From Paenibacillus sp. BIC5C1 (GTDB lineage Bacteria > Bacillota > Bacilli > Paenibacillales > Paenibacillaceae): DNA of 64,000 nt. Below are positions 44,268-52,999 of the stretch, one piece after another; position 1 is the first letter of the stretch; the number at the start of each line of letters is the position of its first letter. A program made the position numbers and the translations under genes. The notes below the pieces were generated by a model. The model made no database searches, was not told the DNA's origin, and saw nothing but the letters and a program-made list of their open reading frames with translations. The stretch covers positions 1,364,001-1,428,000 of the forward strand of contig NZ_CP135922.1 of assembly GCF_032399705.1 (NCBI RefSeq), read 5' to 3'.

Positions 44268-46061
44268 ATGGCAGAAATGATTGTGGGCCTGACCAAATCC
44301 AATGCGGAGATGCGGACGACCATCCGGTATCTGGATCAGATCCAGCGTTCTACAGAACGGCTGGGCAGAGTTCGCTATCAGAGTCTAATCAAGGCGAACA
44401 ATGAGCTGAGAACAACCGAGCGCAGGTTGGAAAGTATGTATAGCACGGCAGTGCGATTAAGTAGGTTGCGGATCACGCCGAAGATCGGGCTGGATGATCA
44501 ATTGAGCCCGGCACTGGACCGTGCATTAGCGAAACTGAATAGTTTCCGTAACCAGATGGTGAAGGCTTCGGGAACGGTTTCGGTAGAGGTGAAGCAGAAG
44601 GTTGAAGTGGCGATGGGGAAATTGAGTCCGGCATCGAGCGGGCCTTCGCTGTCTCTGAACATTGGGAACAATAATAATACGGTAAAGAATGTGGCGAAGG
44701 AAGAAGATGCTAAGGGATTCTGGGGGAAAATGCAAGAAGTAGTACAGAACGTAAATGATTATCTAGATGCAGCAAATAATGCAACTGATTTGATTGGAAA
44801 GCTTAAAAATAAGTTCGGAGGATCCAAGGGAGATAAGGGCTCTGCCTCCCAATGTTGCTGCTGCTCCGGCGGAAGTTTGGTAGGAAGGCTTTCAAAAGGC
44901 GGAGCTAAAGGTGGTAAAACCAAAAGTGCAGGTGGCAGTGCTAAAACTGTAGCCGCAACAGAGGGAGGAAAAAAAGGTCCTTACAAGAGTGGTTCCAAGT
45001 CCTACCAAGAACGTGCGACTGCAACTGTGAAAACGCCTGCTTCCGATCCTACGAAAAAAATCATAACCAACATCTCTGATGCTGAACAGAAGAAGCTGAA
45101 AGTGGACTTTGATCAAAAACTAAATTCTAATCGATTCGGCTTCAGCGCAAATGCGCCCTCAGGGTCGCCGATGTCCAATATGTCTTCGGGTAATGGTTTG
45201 TTCAGCAAACTGAGCGGGGGACTCGCGAAGGGAGCGGGTAAACTTCTTGGACCAATTAGCATGCTAGCCGATGTAGCGAATGTTGCCACTGCTCCTCCAG
45301 AGGAACGGAGCAGAGCAGTCGGATCCATGATCGGTGGAACTGCTGGTACCGCGATTGGTAGCGCCATAGGCAGTTTTATTTTACCTGGGATCGGCACGTA
45401 TATTGGCGGTGCATTAGGTGGATGGGCCGGCAGTTCCGCGGGAGGCTGGATCGGGGATAAGGCCAAAGATATTGGAAACTTCATGTCTAACGCCACAGAA
45501 GGTGCAGGCAAAGCATTGTCGACTGCAGCAGATTTTGTTTCTGAAAAAACGAAGAACATGGTGAGTGGCATATCCAATTTCTTCGGTTTTGGTTCCAAAA
45601 AAGAAGAAAAAACCGTCTCAGCAAACACGGTTGCTAACCCAACTCCAGTGCCTACTGGTCCATCGATGCCCCCGGCTCATATTCCATCTGCGCTCACCAT
45701 AACTGGGCCTATGGCTTATGCGAACAGCATGGGCGGTCAATCCACGACTGCCGCTCTTATGGGAACAAGTGTGATGCAGTCCCAGGCGATGGCGCTCGGC
45801 AATGGAGCTCAGACGAATGGCAAATCGTCCACGATGACGGTACAAATATCCGAAGACCAGATGAGTAGTCTGTCCGGTTACCTAAAGGATTTTAAAACCG
45901 AGACGACCAACCAGATCTCCGTAAACGTACCACAAGGAGCTGTGCAGGTGACCGTCCGTGAAAATGCCATTGATTACGATGCCATCTCACATCAGGTTGG
46001 AATGAGATTTGCAGGTGAAGTGCGCCGTGCGATGGAGAATCGCAAAACCATTATGGCCTAA
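44268..46061 (+). CDS. xkdO: Tape measure protein (XkdO-like)
   Basis: This 597-residue protein fixes tail length; at about 0.15 nm per residue the tail would be near 90 nm. The N-terminal third is coiled coil (LDQIQRSTERLGRVRYQSLIKAN). A Gly-rich hydrophobic region (about residues 350-400, GTAIGSAIGSFILPG, then GGALGGWAGSSAGGW) can cross a membrane. A run of four cysteines, SQCCCCSGG, lies near residue 200. It is short compared with PBSX XkdO (>1,300 residues). ATG 44268 has AGGGGGTG six bases before it. Confidence 0.85.
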   Translation: MAEMIVGLTKSNAEMRTTIRYLDQIQRSTERLGRVRYQSLIKANNELRTTERRLESMYSTAVRLSRLRITPKIGLDDQLSPALDRALAKLNSFRNQMVKASGTVSVEVKQKVEVAMGKLSPASSGPSLSLNIGNNNNTVKNVAKEEDAKGFWGKMQEVVQNVNDYLDAANNATDLIGKLKNKFGGSKGDKGSASQCCCCSGGSLVGRLSKGGAKGGKTKSAGGSAKTVAATEGGKKGPYKSGSKSYQERATATVKTPASDPTKKIITNISDAEQKKLKVDFDQKLNSNRFGFSANAPSGSPMSNMSSGNGLFSKLSGGLAKGAGKLLGPISMLADVANVATAPPEERSRAVGSMIGGTAGTAIGSAIGSFILPGIGTYIGGALGGWAGSSAGGWIGDKAKDIGNFMSNATEGAGKALSTAADFVSEKTKNMVSGISNFFGFGSKKEEKTVSANTVANPTPVPTGPSMPPAHIPSALTITGPMAYANSMGGQSTTAALMGTSVMQSQAMALGNGAQTNGKSSTMTVQISEDQMSSLSGYLKDFKTETTNQISVNVPQGAVQVTVRENAIDYDAISHQVGMRFAGEVRRAMENRKTIMA

Positions 46062-46079
46062 GCAGAAAGGAGGCCGTTG

Positions 46080-46745
46080 ATGACTGTATTTAAAGATAAC
46101 GTGGAAGGTGTCAAAATGGAATTTACCCTGATCGACGGGAAAACGAAGTTTCAATTTCCGGTGAAACCGGAAGAACTGACGATCTCCCGATCCAAGGGAT
46201 ACGAAACGATTAATATGCTGGAATATGGCGAGTTTGATTTTGCACAGGGGGAGAAGGTGAAGGAGATCACCTTCTCTTCTTTTTTTCCCAAAGAATATGA
46301 TGCGTCCTATTGCATGTACGAGCCTTTGCCTGATCCGCGTGTAGCGATGAATATGCTGAATACGTTTCTGGTCTCAAAAAAGCCGCTGCGCTTCATCATT
46401 ACCAACACGGGGGTGAACGTGCCCGTGTATCTGATCTCCCACAATACGACCTTTCGAGGCGGTGAGAGCGGGGATATTTACTTTGACATTACGCTGCGAA
46501 CGTGGCGGGATTCCAAAGTGGAGAAGGTTGGCGGCGCAACATCTGCGAGCAAGTCGGGTTCCCGTACTGATCTGAAAACGAGCAGCAAGACCTACACCGT
46601 CAAATCTGGCGATTCCCTGTCCAAAATAGCAAAGCTTGAGCTGGGCAGCAGTTCCAAATGGAACGAGATTTATAAGCTCAATGTGAAGACCATCGGCAGT
46701 GATCCGAACCGGATCAAGCCCGGACAAAAGCTGGTGATGCCATGA
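46080..46745 (+). CDS. xkdP: LysM baseplate/tail hub protein (XkdP-like)
   Basis: This 221-residue protein has an N-terminal tail domain (FTLIDGKTKFQFPVKPEEL, seen in XkdP) and a C-terminal LysM (YTVKSGDSLSKIAKLELG, residues ~172-220). It belongs to the hub between tube and baseplate, and the LysM may contact peptidoglycan. AAGGAGG lies six bases before ATG 46080. Its stop overlaps the next gene. Confidence 0.9.
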   Translation: MTVFKDNVEGVKMEFTLIDGKTKFQFPVKPEELTISRSKGYETINMLEYGEFDFAQGEKVKEITFSSFFPKEYDASYCMYEPLPDPRVAMNMLNTFLVSKKPLRFIITNTGVNVPVYLISHNTTFRGGESGDIYFDITLRTWRDSKVEKVGGATSASKSGSRTDLKTSSKTYTVKSGDSLSKIAKLELGSSSKWNEIYKLNVKTIGSDPNRIKPGQKLVMP

Positions 46746-47728
46746 CCTACAAGGTCATTGTCGACGACAAATATGACATCACCAAGCTGGTGGAGACGAT
46801 TACGCTGAAGGATTCGCTCGACCAGATTGCCTACCAGGCAAACATCCGGCTGGCGGTGTCTGCGTCTTCGGGTCTGCCTGCGATCTCACCGGGTATGGCG
46901 GTGCGGATCAGCGGGATTCCTTTTAGCGAAAAATCAATGGTTCATCTGCTGCACCCTGCGGTCATCTGGGAAGTGGAAAGCTCGAACAGCGGCACCAAGC
47001 GGCTGTCTCTGACCGTCTACGACCGGATGATTTATCTGGAAAAATCAGAGGATGAGTTCCTGCTGCCGAAAGACCAGACTGCCACACAGCGTCTCAAAAC
47101 GTACGCCAAGGAATGGAAAATCCCATACGCCGCGCTGCCGGATACCAAAACGAAGCTGAGCAAAGCGGTATATCGGTCGCAGACGATTTTTTCGATGATG
47201 TTTGCCGATCTGAAGGAAACGGTGAAGTCCGGTGGTGATATGTATCATCCGCGGATGACGCCGGGTGGGTTGCAACTTTTTAAGGTGGGCAGTAATGCGA
47301 AGGTGCACGAGCTGGATCGGCTGATCGATCTGACTCAGATGCGTACGCTCGAAGGCGCGGTTACGAAAGTTAAAGTGATGGCGGCCTCCGAGTCCAGCAG
47401 TGGCAAAGAGGTTCCTTCCAAAGTGCTCGCGATTGAGCAGGATGGTGTAGCCGAACTGGGCACACTGCAAAAGCTGATCGAGGACGATCAGGTCAAAACA
47501 GCGACGGCCGCCAAGAAGCTGGCGAAAAGCAAGCTGACGGGTATTCAGGAGACCTTTACCGTATCTGCACCAGATGTGAATACGATTCGTGCCGGAGACG
47601 CGGTGCTGCTCAAAGGGCTGAAACTGATCGTCATGTCGGTTAGCCGTGATCTGTCCGCTGGACCTGGAACGATGACGTTGGAGCTGGGGACAGCCGAGCT
47701 GGTGAAAAGGAGGTTTTACCTTGAATAA
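46742..47728 (+). CDS. xkdQ: Baseplate hub protein (XkdQ-like)
   Basis: This 328-residue protein resembles XkdQ, the hub protein related to T4 gp27: KVIVDDKYDITKLVETITLKDSLDQIAYQA at the start, and YPRM-like HPRMTPGGLQLFKVG in the middle. It starts in the stop of xkdP (ATGA) and overlaps xkdR at the other end, so hub proteins are translated as a set. Confidence 0.9.
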   Translation: MTYKVIVDDKYDITKLVETITLKDSLDQIAYQANIRLAVSASSGLPAISPGMAVRISGIPFSEKSMVHLLHPAVIWEVESSNSGTKRLSLTVYDRMIYLEKSEDEFLLPKDQTATQRLKTYAKEWKIPYAALPDTKTKLSKAVYRSQTIFSMMFADLKETVKSGGDMYHPRMTPGGLQLFKVGSNAKVHELDRLIDLTQMRTLEGAVTKVKVMAASESSSGKEVPSKVLAIEQDGVAELGTLQKLIEDDQVKTATAAKKLAKSKLTGIQETFTVSAPDVNTIRAGDAVLLKGLKLIVMSVSRDLSAGPGTMTLELGTAELVKRRFYLE

Positions 47729-48131
47729 AGATGATCCGTATGGGCATTTTGCCGAGGTCATGCGCGGCGCGATGAGTACCCATACCCGTCAGGCCGTGAG
47801 CGGCATGGGCGCGGTGTTGGGTACGATGACCTCGTCCGGTGTGAAGCTGGATGATTTCAAGCACGAAGTGCAGGACTATCTCGTGGCCGAGTTACCGGGC
47901 ACGCTTGGGTTGCCGGAGCGCGAGGCTGCTGGCGCGATTTCCGGTATACCTGACGTGGCAAACGGAGGAACGACGGGCACGGGACGGTTTCTTTTGCAAA
48001 AAGGGGAAGTGGAAGAAGCGGTGTGGGCTCTTGGTAAAGGATTGAAAGCTGGGGACCGTGTGCTGGCGATGCGGGTGAATGGCGGTAACGACATTGTGGT
48101 GCTGTGTAAGGTGGTGAGTGCGCATGCCTAG
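47721..48131 (+). CDS. xkdR: XkdR-like baseplate protein (DUF2577)
   Basis: This 136-residue protein matches DUF2577. The second half (RFLLQKGEVEEAVWALGKGLKAGDRVLAMRVNGGNDIVVL) is an OB/SH3-like barrel expected at the central spike. The start is TTG 47721, with AAGGAGG six bases upstream and eight bases overlapping xkdQ. Confidence 0.85.
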   Translation: MNKDDPYGHFAEVMRGAMSTHTRQAVSGMGAVLGTMTSSGVKLDDFKHEVQDYLVAELPGTLGLPEREAAGAISGIPDVANGGTTGTGRFLLQKGEVEEAVWALGKGLKAGDRVLAMRVNGGNDIVVLCKVVSAHA

Positions 48132-48579
48132 TTTGTTCCCGGAAACGGGTGTGGTCTGGGGAGACGAGGAAGATCTGTCGGGGGCGGCTTCGGAAGAGGT
48201 GCGATTTGGACGGAGCTGGCGATTCGATTACGATGCGGGGGATTTTGTGCTGACTCCAAGTGGCAAAGTCGCTGCGGCAAGTGCGCATGAAGCCTGGGTA
48301 CAGTGGTGCATCAAGGCGGTCAAGACGCCTAGGTACAGACATGTGATCTACTCCCGAAACTATGGCTCGGAGCTGGATGAGTTGGTTGGTCAGGGTGACA
48401 GCCGTGGAGTGATGGAAAGTGAGATCACCCGGATGGTTACGGAGACGTTACTAGCTGATCCACGCACGGATTCGGTAGACCAATTTACGTTTGATTGGAA
48501 TCGGGAGCAGTGCATGTTCTCGTGTCGTGTGGCGAGTGTGCAGGAAGAAATGTTTATTCTGGAAAGTGAGGTGATCTGA
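48124..48579 (+). CDS. xkdS: XkdS-like baseplate protein (DUF2634, gp25 type)
   Basis: This 151-residue protein matches DUF2634, the wedge component equivalent to gp25 (WRFDYDAGDFVLTPSGKV; YGSELDELVGQG). It overlaps xkdR by eight bases. ATG 48124 lies eight bases after AAGGTGG, better than GTG 48118. Confidence 0.88.
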   Translation: MPSLFPETGVVWGDEEDLSGAASEEVRFGRSWRFDYDAGDFVLTPSGKVAAASAHEAWVQWCIKAVKTPRYRHVIYSRNYGSELDELVGQGDSRGVMESEITRMVTETLLADPRTDSVDQFTFDWNREQCMFSCRVASVQEEMFILESEVI

Positions 48580-48583
48580 CGGG

Positions 48584-49723
48584 ATGGCTGAGATTCCGCG
48601 TTATTTGGAAGACCAGACGGAGGAACAGATTATGCAGCGCATGCTGGATCGTCTGCCCGCGGATTTGGATAAGTCGGAGGGTTCGTTTCTGTGGGATGCG
48701 GAAGCTCCGGTTGCGTTTATGCTGTCTGAAGCGGCGTTGTGGGCGCAGGAATTACTGCGGCGCGGGTTTGCAAGTACGGCAGCGAGCAGTGATCCGAATT
48801 TCCGTTCGGAGGAGCTGGATTTGCGGGCGGGGGAGCATGGGCTTACGCGACGGGCTGCGGTGGCGGCACAAGGTTCGGTTCAATTCGTGGGTACGCCGGG
48901 CAAGGTGGTTCCTGCGGGTACAGTTGTGGCTACTTTGGCGGATGAAATCTCCGGTGAAGCTTCGCTCGAGTATGAAACGGTTGGTCGTGTGGAGTTGGGA
49001 GAAGATGGTCTGGGTAGTGTTGGCGTGCGAGCGCTCGTTGCCGGAAAAGAAAGCAATGTGCCTGCAGGCACCGTGACCGTGCTGTCTACACCCGTGAGTG
49101 GCGTTACCTCTGTAACTAACGTTGAGGTGATCAAAGGTGGTGCGGATATCGAGGCAGATATGGCGCTGCTGGAACGCTTTTATGCCAAAGTCCGCAATCA
49201 AGGGACAAGCGGCAACAAATCGCAATATGTGCAATGGGCCAGTGAGGTACCAGGTGTTGGTGCAACCCGGGTTATTCCGTTATGGCAAGGGCCGGGCACG
49301 GTGGGATTGTATTTGCTGGATACGGACAAACGTGCGGCGGGAACCGATCTGGTGGCGTCTGTACAGAAATACGTGGACCCAACGCAGGATGGACAGGGTG
49401 AAGGCGTTGCTCCTGCTGGTCCGGTGGTGACCGTGATGCCAGCAGAGGAAGTACCGATGAACATTCAGGTGAAGCTGACGCTGGCAAGTGATGCGACACT
49501 CGCTGATGTACGGGCATTAATCGAACGCGGGGTGACCGCGTATTTGAAGCAATTGGCTTTTGCCGATCCACTCGTTCGTTACACTCGCATTGCCGCGATT
49601 CTGTTGGATATTCCGCCGATTATCGACTATTCGGAGCTTACCGTGAACGGTGTGAGCGACCAGAATATCGAGATGAAAGCGAGTCAGGTGGCGGTGCTGG
49701 GGGCGGTGGATGTTCATGAGTAG
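48584..49723 (+). CDS. xkdT: Baseplate J protein (XkdT-like)
   Basis: This 379-residue wedge protein (gp6/BaseplateJ family) begins IPRYLEDQTEEQIMQRMLDRLP. It continues with the GSVQFVGTPGKVVPAGTVVAT beta segment and the conserved RNQGTSGNKSQYVQWASEVPGVG. It links baseplate arms to the sheath. Confidence 0.93.
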   Translation: MAEIPRYLEDQTEEQIMQRMLDRLPADLDKSEGSFLWDAEAPVAFMLSEAALWAQELLRRGFASTAASSDPNFRSEELDLRAGEHGLTRRAAVAAQGSVQFVGTPGKVVPAGTVVATLADEISGEASLEYETVGRVELGEDGLGSVGVRALVAGKESNVPAGTVTVLSTPVSGVTSVTNVEVIKGGADIEADMALLERFYAKVRNQGTSGNKSQYVQWASEVPGVGATRVIPLWQGPGTVGLYLLDTDKRAAGTDLVASVQKYVDPTQDGQGEGVAPAGPVVTVMPAEEVPMNIQVKLTLASDATLADVRALIERGVTAYLKQLAFADPLVRYTRIAAILLDIPPIIDYSELTVNGVSDQNIEMKASQVAVLGAVDVHE

Positions 49724-49755
49724 TGTTGGGCAGAAGGTGAGAGCGAAGTGCGGAT

Positions 49756-49890
49756 GTGGAGGCAGCGGTGGTGTGGGATATCGGGAATGTTGTGACCATG
49801 CGGCATCTGGTTCAGTTGGAAATGAAGAAAGTGGCGGGCAAGAAGAGTGCGTGGGTCGTGCGGTACGCCGTTCGGGAGCGCAGCTATTGA
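49756..49890 (+). CDS. Possible 44-residue peptide between xkdT and xkdU
   Basis: A GTG-started frame encodes VEAAVVWDIGNVVTM...and ends WVVRYAVRERSY, which looks more protein-like than the overlapping Cys/Gly-rich frame in this ~210-bp gap. AGAAGGTGAGAG lies 13 or more bases before it, which is a long spacing. It is too short to identify. Confidence 0.3.
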   Translation: MEAAVVWDIGNVVTMRHLVQLEMKKVAGKKSAWVVRYAVRERSY

Positions 49891-49935
49891 GTGAAGGTGT
49901 TTGCGTCGATGTGAACGGAAAGGAGGATGCTGGTC

Positions 49936-50526
49936 ATGAGTGCACCTTCTGCTGTACATGTTGGACTGACGAGTGAGAAAGGGCGGGAGCTGTTTTCTTA
50001 TTTGCCAAGCTATTATGAGACTTCCCGCGTGATGCAGGCGGATATGCAGTCCAAAGGAACCGAGATGGATCTGCTATATCAGGCGCTGGATGAGACGTTG
50101 GATCAGTTTTTTGTCCGCACGGCGACATGGGGCCTGGATTTCTGGGAGCAGGAGCTTGGCATTGAGACGGATCGTCTCAAACCTGTGGAGCAGCGGCGTG
50201 CCGTGGTGGAATCGAAACTGCGCGGTGCCGGAAAATTTTCGGGGAAATTGGTTGCGAATGTGGCTGAGGCGTACGCTGGAGGCAAGGTGGATGTAATGTT
50301 TCAGCCGGAAGCGTGGAGCTTTACGGTGAGCTTTGTGGACACGATGGGCATTCCGCCCAATATTGATGATCTCAAACGGGCGATTGATGAACTAAAACCG
50401 GCCCACATGGCCGTGGAGTATGAGTATCGCTATCTGATCTGGGACGATCTGGACAACAAACAGATGACCTGGGATGAACTGGATGCTGCGTCCCTGACGT
50501 GGAATGAACTGGAGGTGTGGGCGTAA
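49936..50526 (+). CDS. xkdU: XkdU-like baseplate protein (DUF2313/YmfQ)
   Basis: This 196-residue protein matches DUF2313 (gp48/YmfQ): LFSYLPSYYETSRVMQADMQ at the start and FWEQELGIETD in the middle. The last 30 residues (WDDLDNKQMTWDELDAASLTWNELE) are a short repeat typical of this family. ATG 49936 is nine bases after AGGAGG; the ATG at 49927 is too close. Confidence 0.88.
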   Translation: MSAPSAVHVGLTSEKGRELFSYLPSYYETSRVMQADMQSKGTEMDLLYQALDETLDQFFVRTATWGLDFWEQELGIETDRLKPVEQRRAVVESKLRGAGKFSGKLVANVAEAYAGGKVDVMFQPEAWSFTVSFVDTMGIPPNIDDLKRAIDELKPAHMAVEYEYRYLIWDDLDNKQMTWDELDAASLTWNELEVWA

Positions 50527-51446
50527 TGCCAAAAGAAACGGATCGATTAAAATTGCCTCTTCCATTGGGGAATGAGAATGTAACACGGGAGAGTATTAAT
50601 GGAGTTTTTGAAAAGATTGATGCAGGTGTTGCGACACGTGATGAAGTGGAAGCATTACGCCAAATGATGGGCGAGATGGATATCCCGGATGCATCCCTTA
50701 CGGTAAAAGGTAAAGTGAGGTTGTCTGATAAAACGGACGGTAAATCAGAGTCGTTGGTACCAACCGAAAAGGCGCTTGGAGAGGTTATGTCGGTTGCCCA
50801 ATCAGTGAAATCTATAAGCAATAACCGAGATGGATACGGGACAACTACAAATAGCGGAAACGCTTATGAAGTCTCCCTTTCGCCTTCACCTGCATCGTAT
50901 GTCGACGGGCTGAGAATCACAATCAAAATTAATTCTGCCAATACAGGGGTGGCGACAATTAATGTAAACGGTCTGGGGGGGAAAAGTCTAATAAAGCCTA
51001 ATGGTAACCAACTGATTCCCGGATCGTTAAAAGTAAATTCGGTTTATTCTTTCGTCTATAACGGAACGGCTTTTATCTTACAGGGTGAAGGAGGTGAGTA
51101 CGGAACAGCAGATGCGGGTGATGTGAAGGCTGGTAAAACGATTGGTACGGAAAACGGCATTGTAAGCGGGACACTAAGAGCATATGGTCAAACCGTGAAT
51201 CAATTTTTTAATGTAAATGTGGCCGCTAGTTCATATCATATGCAATCTCCTCCTTCGGGATTCGAATATGTTGCTGCTAGGACTATAGATGGCCCGAATG
51301 GAGTTAGTATAAGGTCTGTTCATAGCGTATTTAGTATAGGAAGCAGTGCAATTTATGCTGTGTTTAGAAGTCAGATTCAGGTATACAATGCTTATACATT
51401 CAGTTCTAGTTATGCAGTAGAAACAATAAGCCAAGCCGTATTATAA
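50526..51446 (+). CDS. Tail fibre / receptor-binding protein
   Basis: This 306-residue protein starts in the xkdU stop (TAATG). After an N-terminal adaptor (ETDRLKLPLPLGNENVTRESINGVF, typical of XkdV-class fibres) there is a phage-fibre repeat (ASLTVKGKVRLSDKTDGKSE), then a beta-rich C-terminal part that probably contacts the target cell. Short for a fibre. Codon use turns more AT-rich towards the end, as is common for exchanged receptor tips. Confidence 0.8.
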   Translation: MPKETDRLKLPLPLGNENVTRESINGVFEKIDAGVATRDEVEALRQMMGEMDIPDASLTVKGKVRLSDKTDGKSESLVPTEKALGEVMSVAQSVKSISNNRDGYGTTTNSGNAYEVSLSPSPASYVDGLRITIKINSANTGVATINVNGLGGKSLIKPNGNQLIPGSLKVNSVYSFVYNGTAFILQGEGGEYGTADAGDVKAGKTIGTENGIVSGTLRAYGQTVNQFFNVNVAASSYHMQSPPSGFEYVAARTIDGPNGVSIRSVHSVFSIGSSAIYAVFRSQIQVYNAYTFSSSYAVETISQAVL

Positions 51447-51458
51447 GGAGGAAACAAA

Positions 51459-51710
51459 ATGACACTTGAACAATGGATACGTAATAGATACTACATTATA
51501 GAAATGCCGCTAGGCGCTGAAATGTTTGAGTTTATTGTATGGGGAAATAAGTTGGGACAAACTAATATTGGTATCTTCACTAAGCTGGATTTTTTCTTGT
51601 CTGCATACGACGAACACATCGACATGAACAAAACCGATGAAGAAATACTGAAGCAACTGATTGAATTGTATCCAGAAAATCAGTACGGTTACAACGAGTT
51701 AATCGTATGA
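51459..51710 (+). CDS. Small protein after the fibre (possible fibre chaperone)
   Basis: This 83-residue, acidic, aromatic protein (MTLEQWIRNRYYIIEMPLGAEM) has AAGGAGG ahead of its ATG and lies 12 bp after the fibre gene. Fibre genes are often followed by small assembly proteins, but no family can be named. Confidence 0.55.
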   Translation: MTLEQWIRNRYYIIEMPLGAEMFEFIVWGNKLGQTNIGIFTKLDFFLSAYDEHIDMNKTDEEILKQLIELYPENQYGYNELIV

Positions 51711-51738
51711 GTAATTACTTGAAAAGTGAAGTATCCTG

Positions 51739-51767
51739 CACGCCAAACCTTGTAGCGTGTTTTTTTA
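51739..51767 (+). terminator. Terminator inside the late operon
   Basis: CACGC pairs with GCGTG around an 11-nt loop and is followed by seven T. It separates structural from lysis genes. Confidence 0.65.
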
Positions 51768-51798
51768 TGCCCTTTGGAGTGGTCAGGGGGCTTTTTAC

Positions 51799-52013
51799 AT
51801 GAAGGAGGCAGGGGCTAAGTTTAACCGAGGGGCTTATAACCACCAAATATCCGTATGCGTCATTGACCGGGCAGTGCTGACATATCAGGAACTGCTCTAG
51901 CTGCTGCAACGATGGAAATGACGGGTTCGGTGGTTATGGATGTGGCTGCCGTTACAAAGTCGGATTTCATTGGGGAGATTACAAAATGTTTTGTCTCATC
52001 CAAACGACAGTAG
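51799..52013 (+). pseudogene. Frameshifted remnant of a phage structural gene
   Basis: One frame from ATG 51799 gives MKEAGAKFNRGAYNHQ..., the second (from about 51867) gives PGSADISGTALAAATMEMTG and continues to VSSKRQ at 52013. Both halves resemble repetitive tail proteins in Paenibacillus phages (FNRGAYN start, SGTA/MTGSV repeats). The two frames differ by one base, and the ORF track is broken by TAG and TGA, so the gene is decayed. Confidence 0.65.
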
Positions 52014-52075
52014 AATAGAATTAGCGTTGTAAGCTGCTAAGGTATCCACTATCAAAAACCAAAGGAGGTGAAACC

Positions 52076-52557
52076 ATGGAACGATGGGACACCCTATGGA
52101 AATGGCTCCTCGCTCTAATAACCAGCTCGGAGGTTGGTCAGGCGTACTCGGCGTACTGCTCGTGTTTGTCATCTTCGATTATCTAACCGGCATCGCGGCG
52201 GCAGGGATGAATGGCAAGCTGGAGAGTAATGTCGGCATGTTCGGCATCGCGCGAAAGGTATTTATATTTGCAATGGTATCGGTGGCTCATCTGGTGGACG
52301 GTGTTCTGGGAGACGGACATTTGTTCAGGGATGCGGTCGCCTTTTTTTATATCGCGAATGAGTTGTTGTCTATCATTGAAAATGGGGGCAAATTGGGCGC
52401 ACCGATCCCGCCTGCGATCCGGCAGGCTATTGAAGTGCTCAAGGGTAAAGGAGGAAGCGGGGGTATACCCGACAACTATACTCCTGATTCCAGAGAACCT
52501 TTTGTACAGTCAGATGGTAAGGACGTTGATCAACAGGCCAGAGATGAAACGAAGTAA
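52076..52557 (+). pseudogene. Phage holin (holin_4_1 / TcdE type) with a frameshift near the N-terminus
   Basis: AAAGGAGGTG precedes ATG 52076, which reads MERWDTLWKWLLALI, the normal first membrane helix of this family, but the frame then runs to a stop near 52183. The rest of the holin (GGWSGVLGVLLVFVIFDYLTGIAAAG, then GKLESNVGMFGIARKVFIF) is in the frame starting at 52084, one base behind. A one-base loss around 52120-52135 explains this. Translation from ATG 52084 would give a 157-residue protein without the first helix. Such holins open the membrane for the lysozyme that follows. Confidence 0.7.
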
Positions 52558-52630
52558 GTGCTCAGTATTCATATAAATGTGCTTTTTAGCAAGATAGGGA
52601 GCAAATATTTGAATCGATAATCTGATCCAT

Positions 52631-52781
52631 TGGCTACAAGTAGTGAAGGAGACGGAATCGATTCTGAAGAAGCGGTAGCGGTCGCCTTTGTCTCCGAATT
52701 TCAAACCTTTAAAAAATAAATTGAGAAATTTGGAGACAACAGCGATCGGAAGAACGATCCGTATCTGGAACGGTCACGTAT
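52631..52781 (+). repeat. Structured repeat family, copy 4 (between holin and lysozyme)
   Basis: Starts GTAGTGAAGGAGACGG-type (TAGTGAAGGAGACGGAATCG) and ends CGATCCGTATCTGGAACGG. Core helix is TTGTCTCC / GGAGACAA. This is the G-C variant of the TTATC/GATAA pair seen in copies 1, 3 and 5. Upstream of the lysozyme, same strand. Confidence 0.85.
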
Positions 52782-52999
52782 GCAATCAGTATTTTTTCCT
52801 TAGTGAGTTATGAATACTTAGTAGTCTATCGACAGCACCGACATTGAGTACGAAGCCGTTTGACAGCAATTTGGGACATAACCCATAGCCGTCCGGACTT
52901 ACCTTTTACCAACATCAGGACACGCACACAAGCAACTCCAGATCCCAAAGCATTAACTATATACAAACGGCAATTTGCCGCATAAAGGGTGTGAGAAAC

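Noticed and set aside
49710..49976. 88-codon Cys/Gly-rich frame between xkdT and xkdU
   Set aside because: It starts inside xkdT without a ribosome site, overlaps the xkdU start, and its composition is unlike tail proteins; a smaller frame at 49756 is more plausible.
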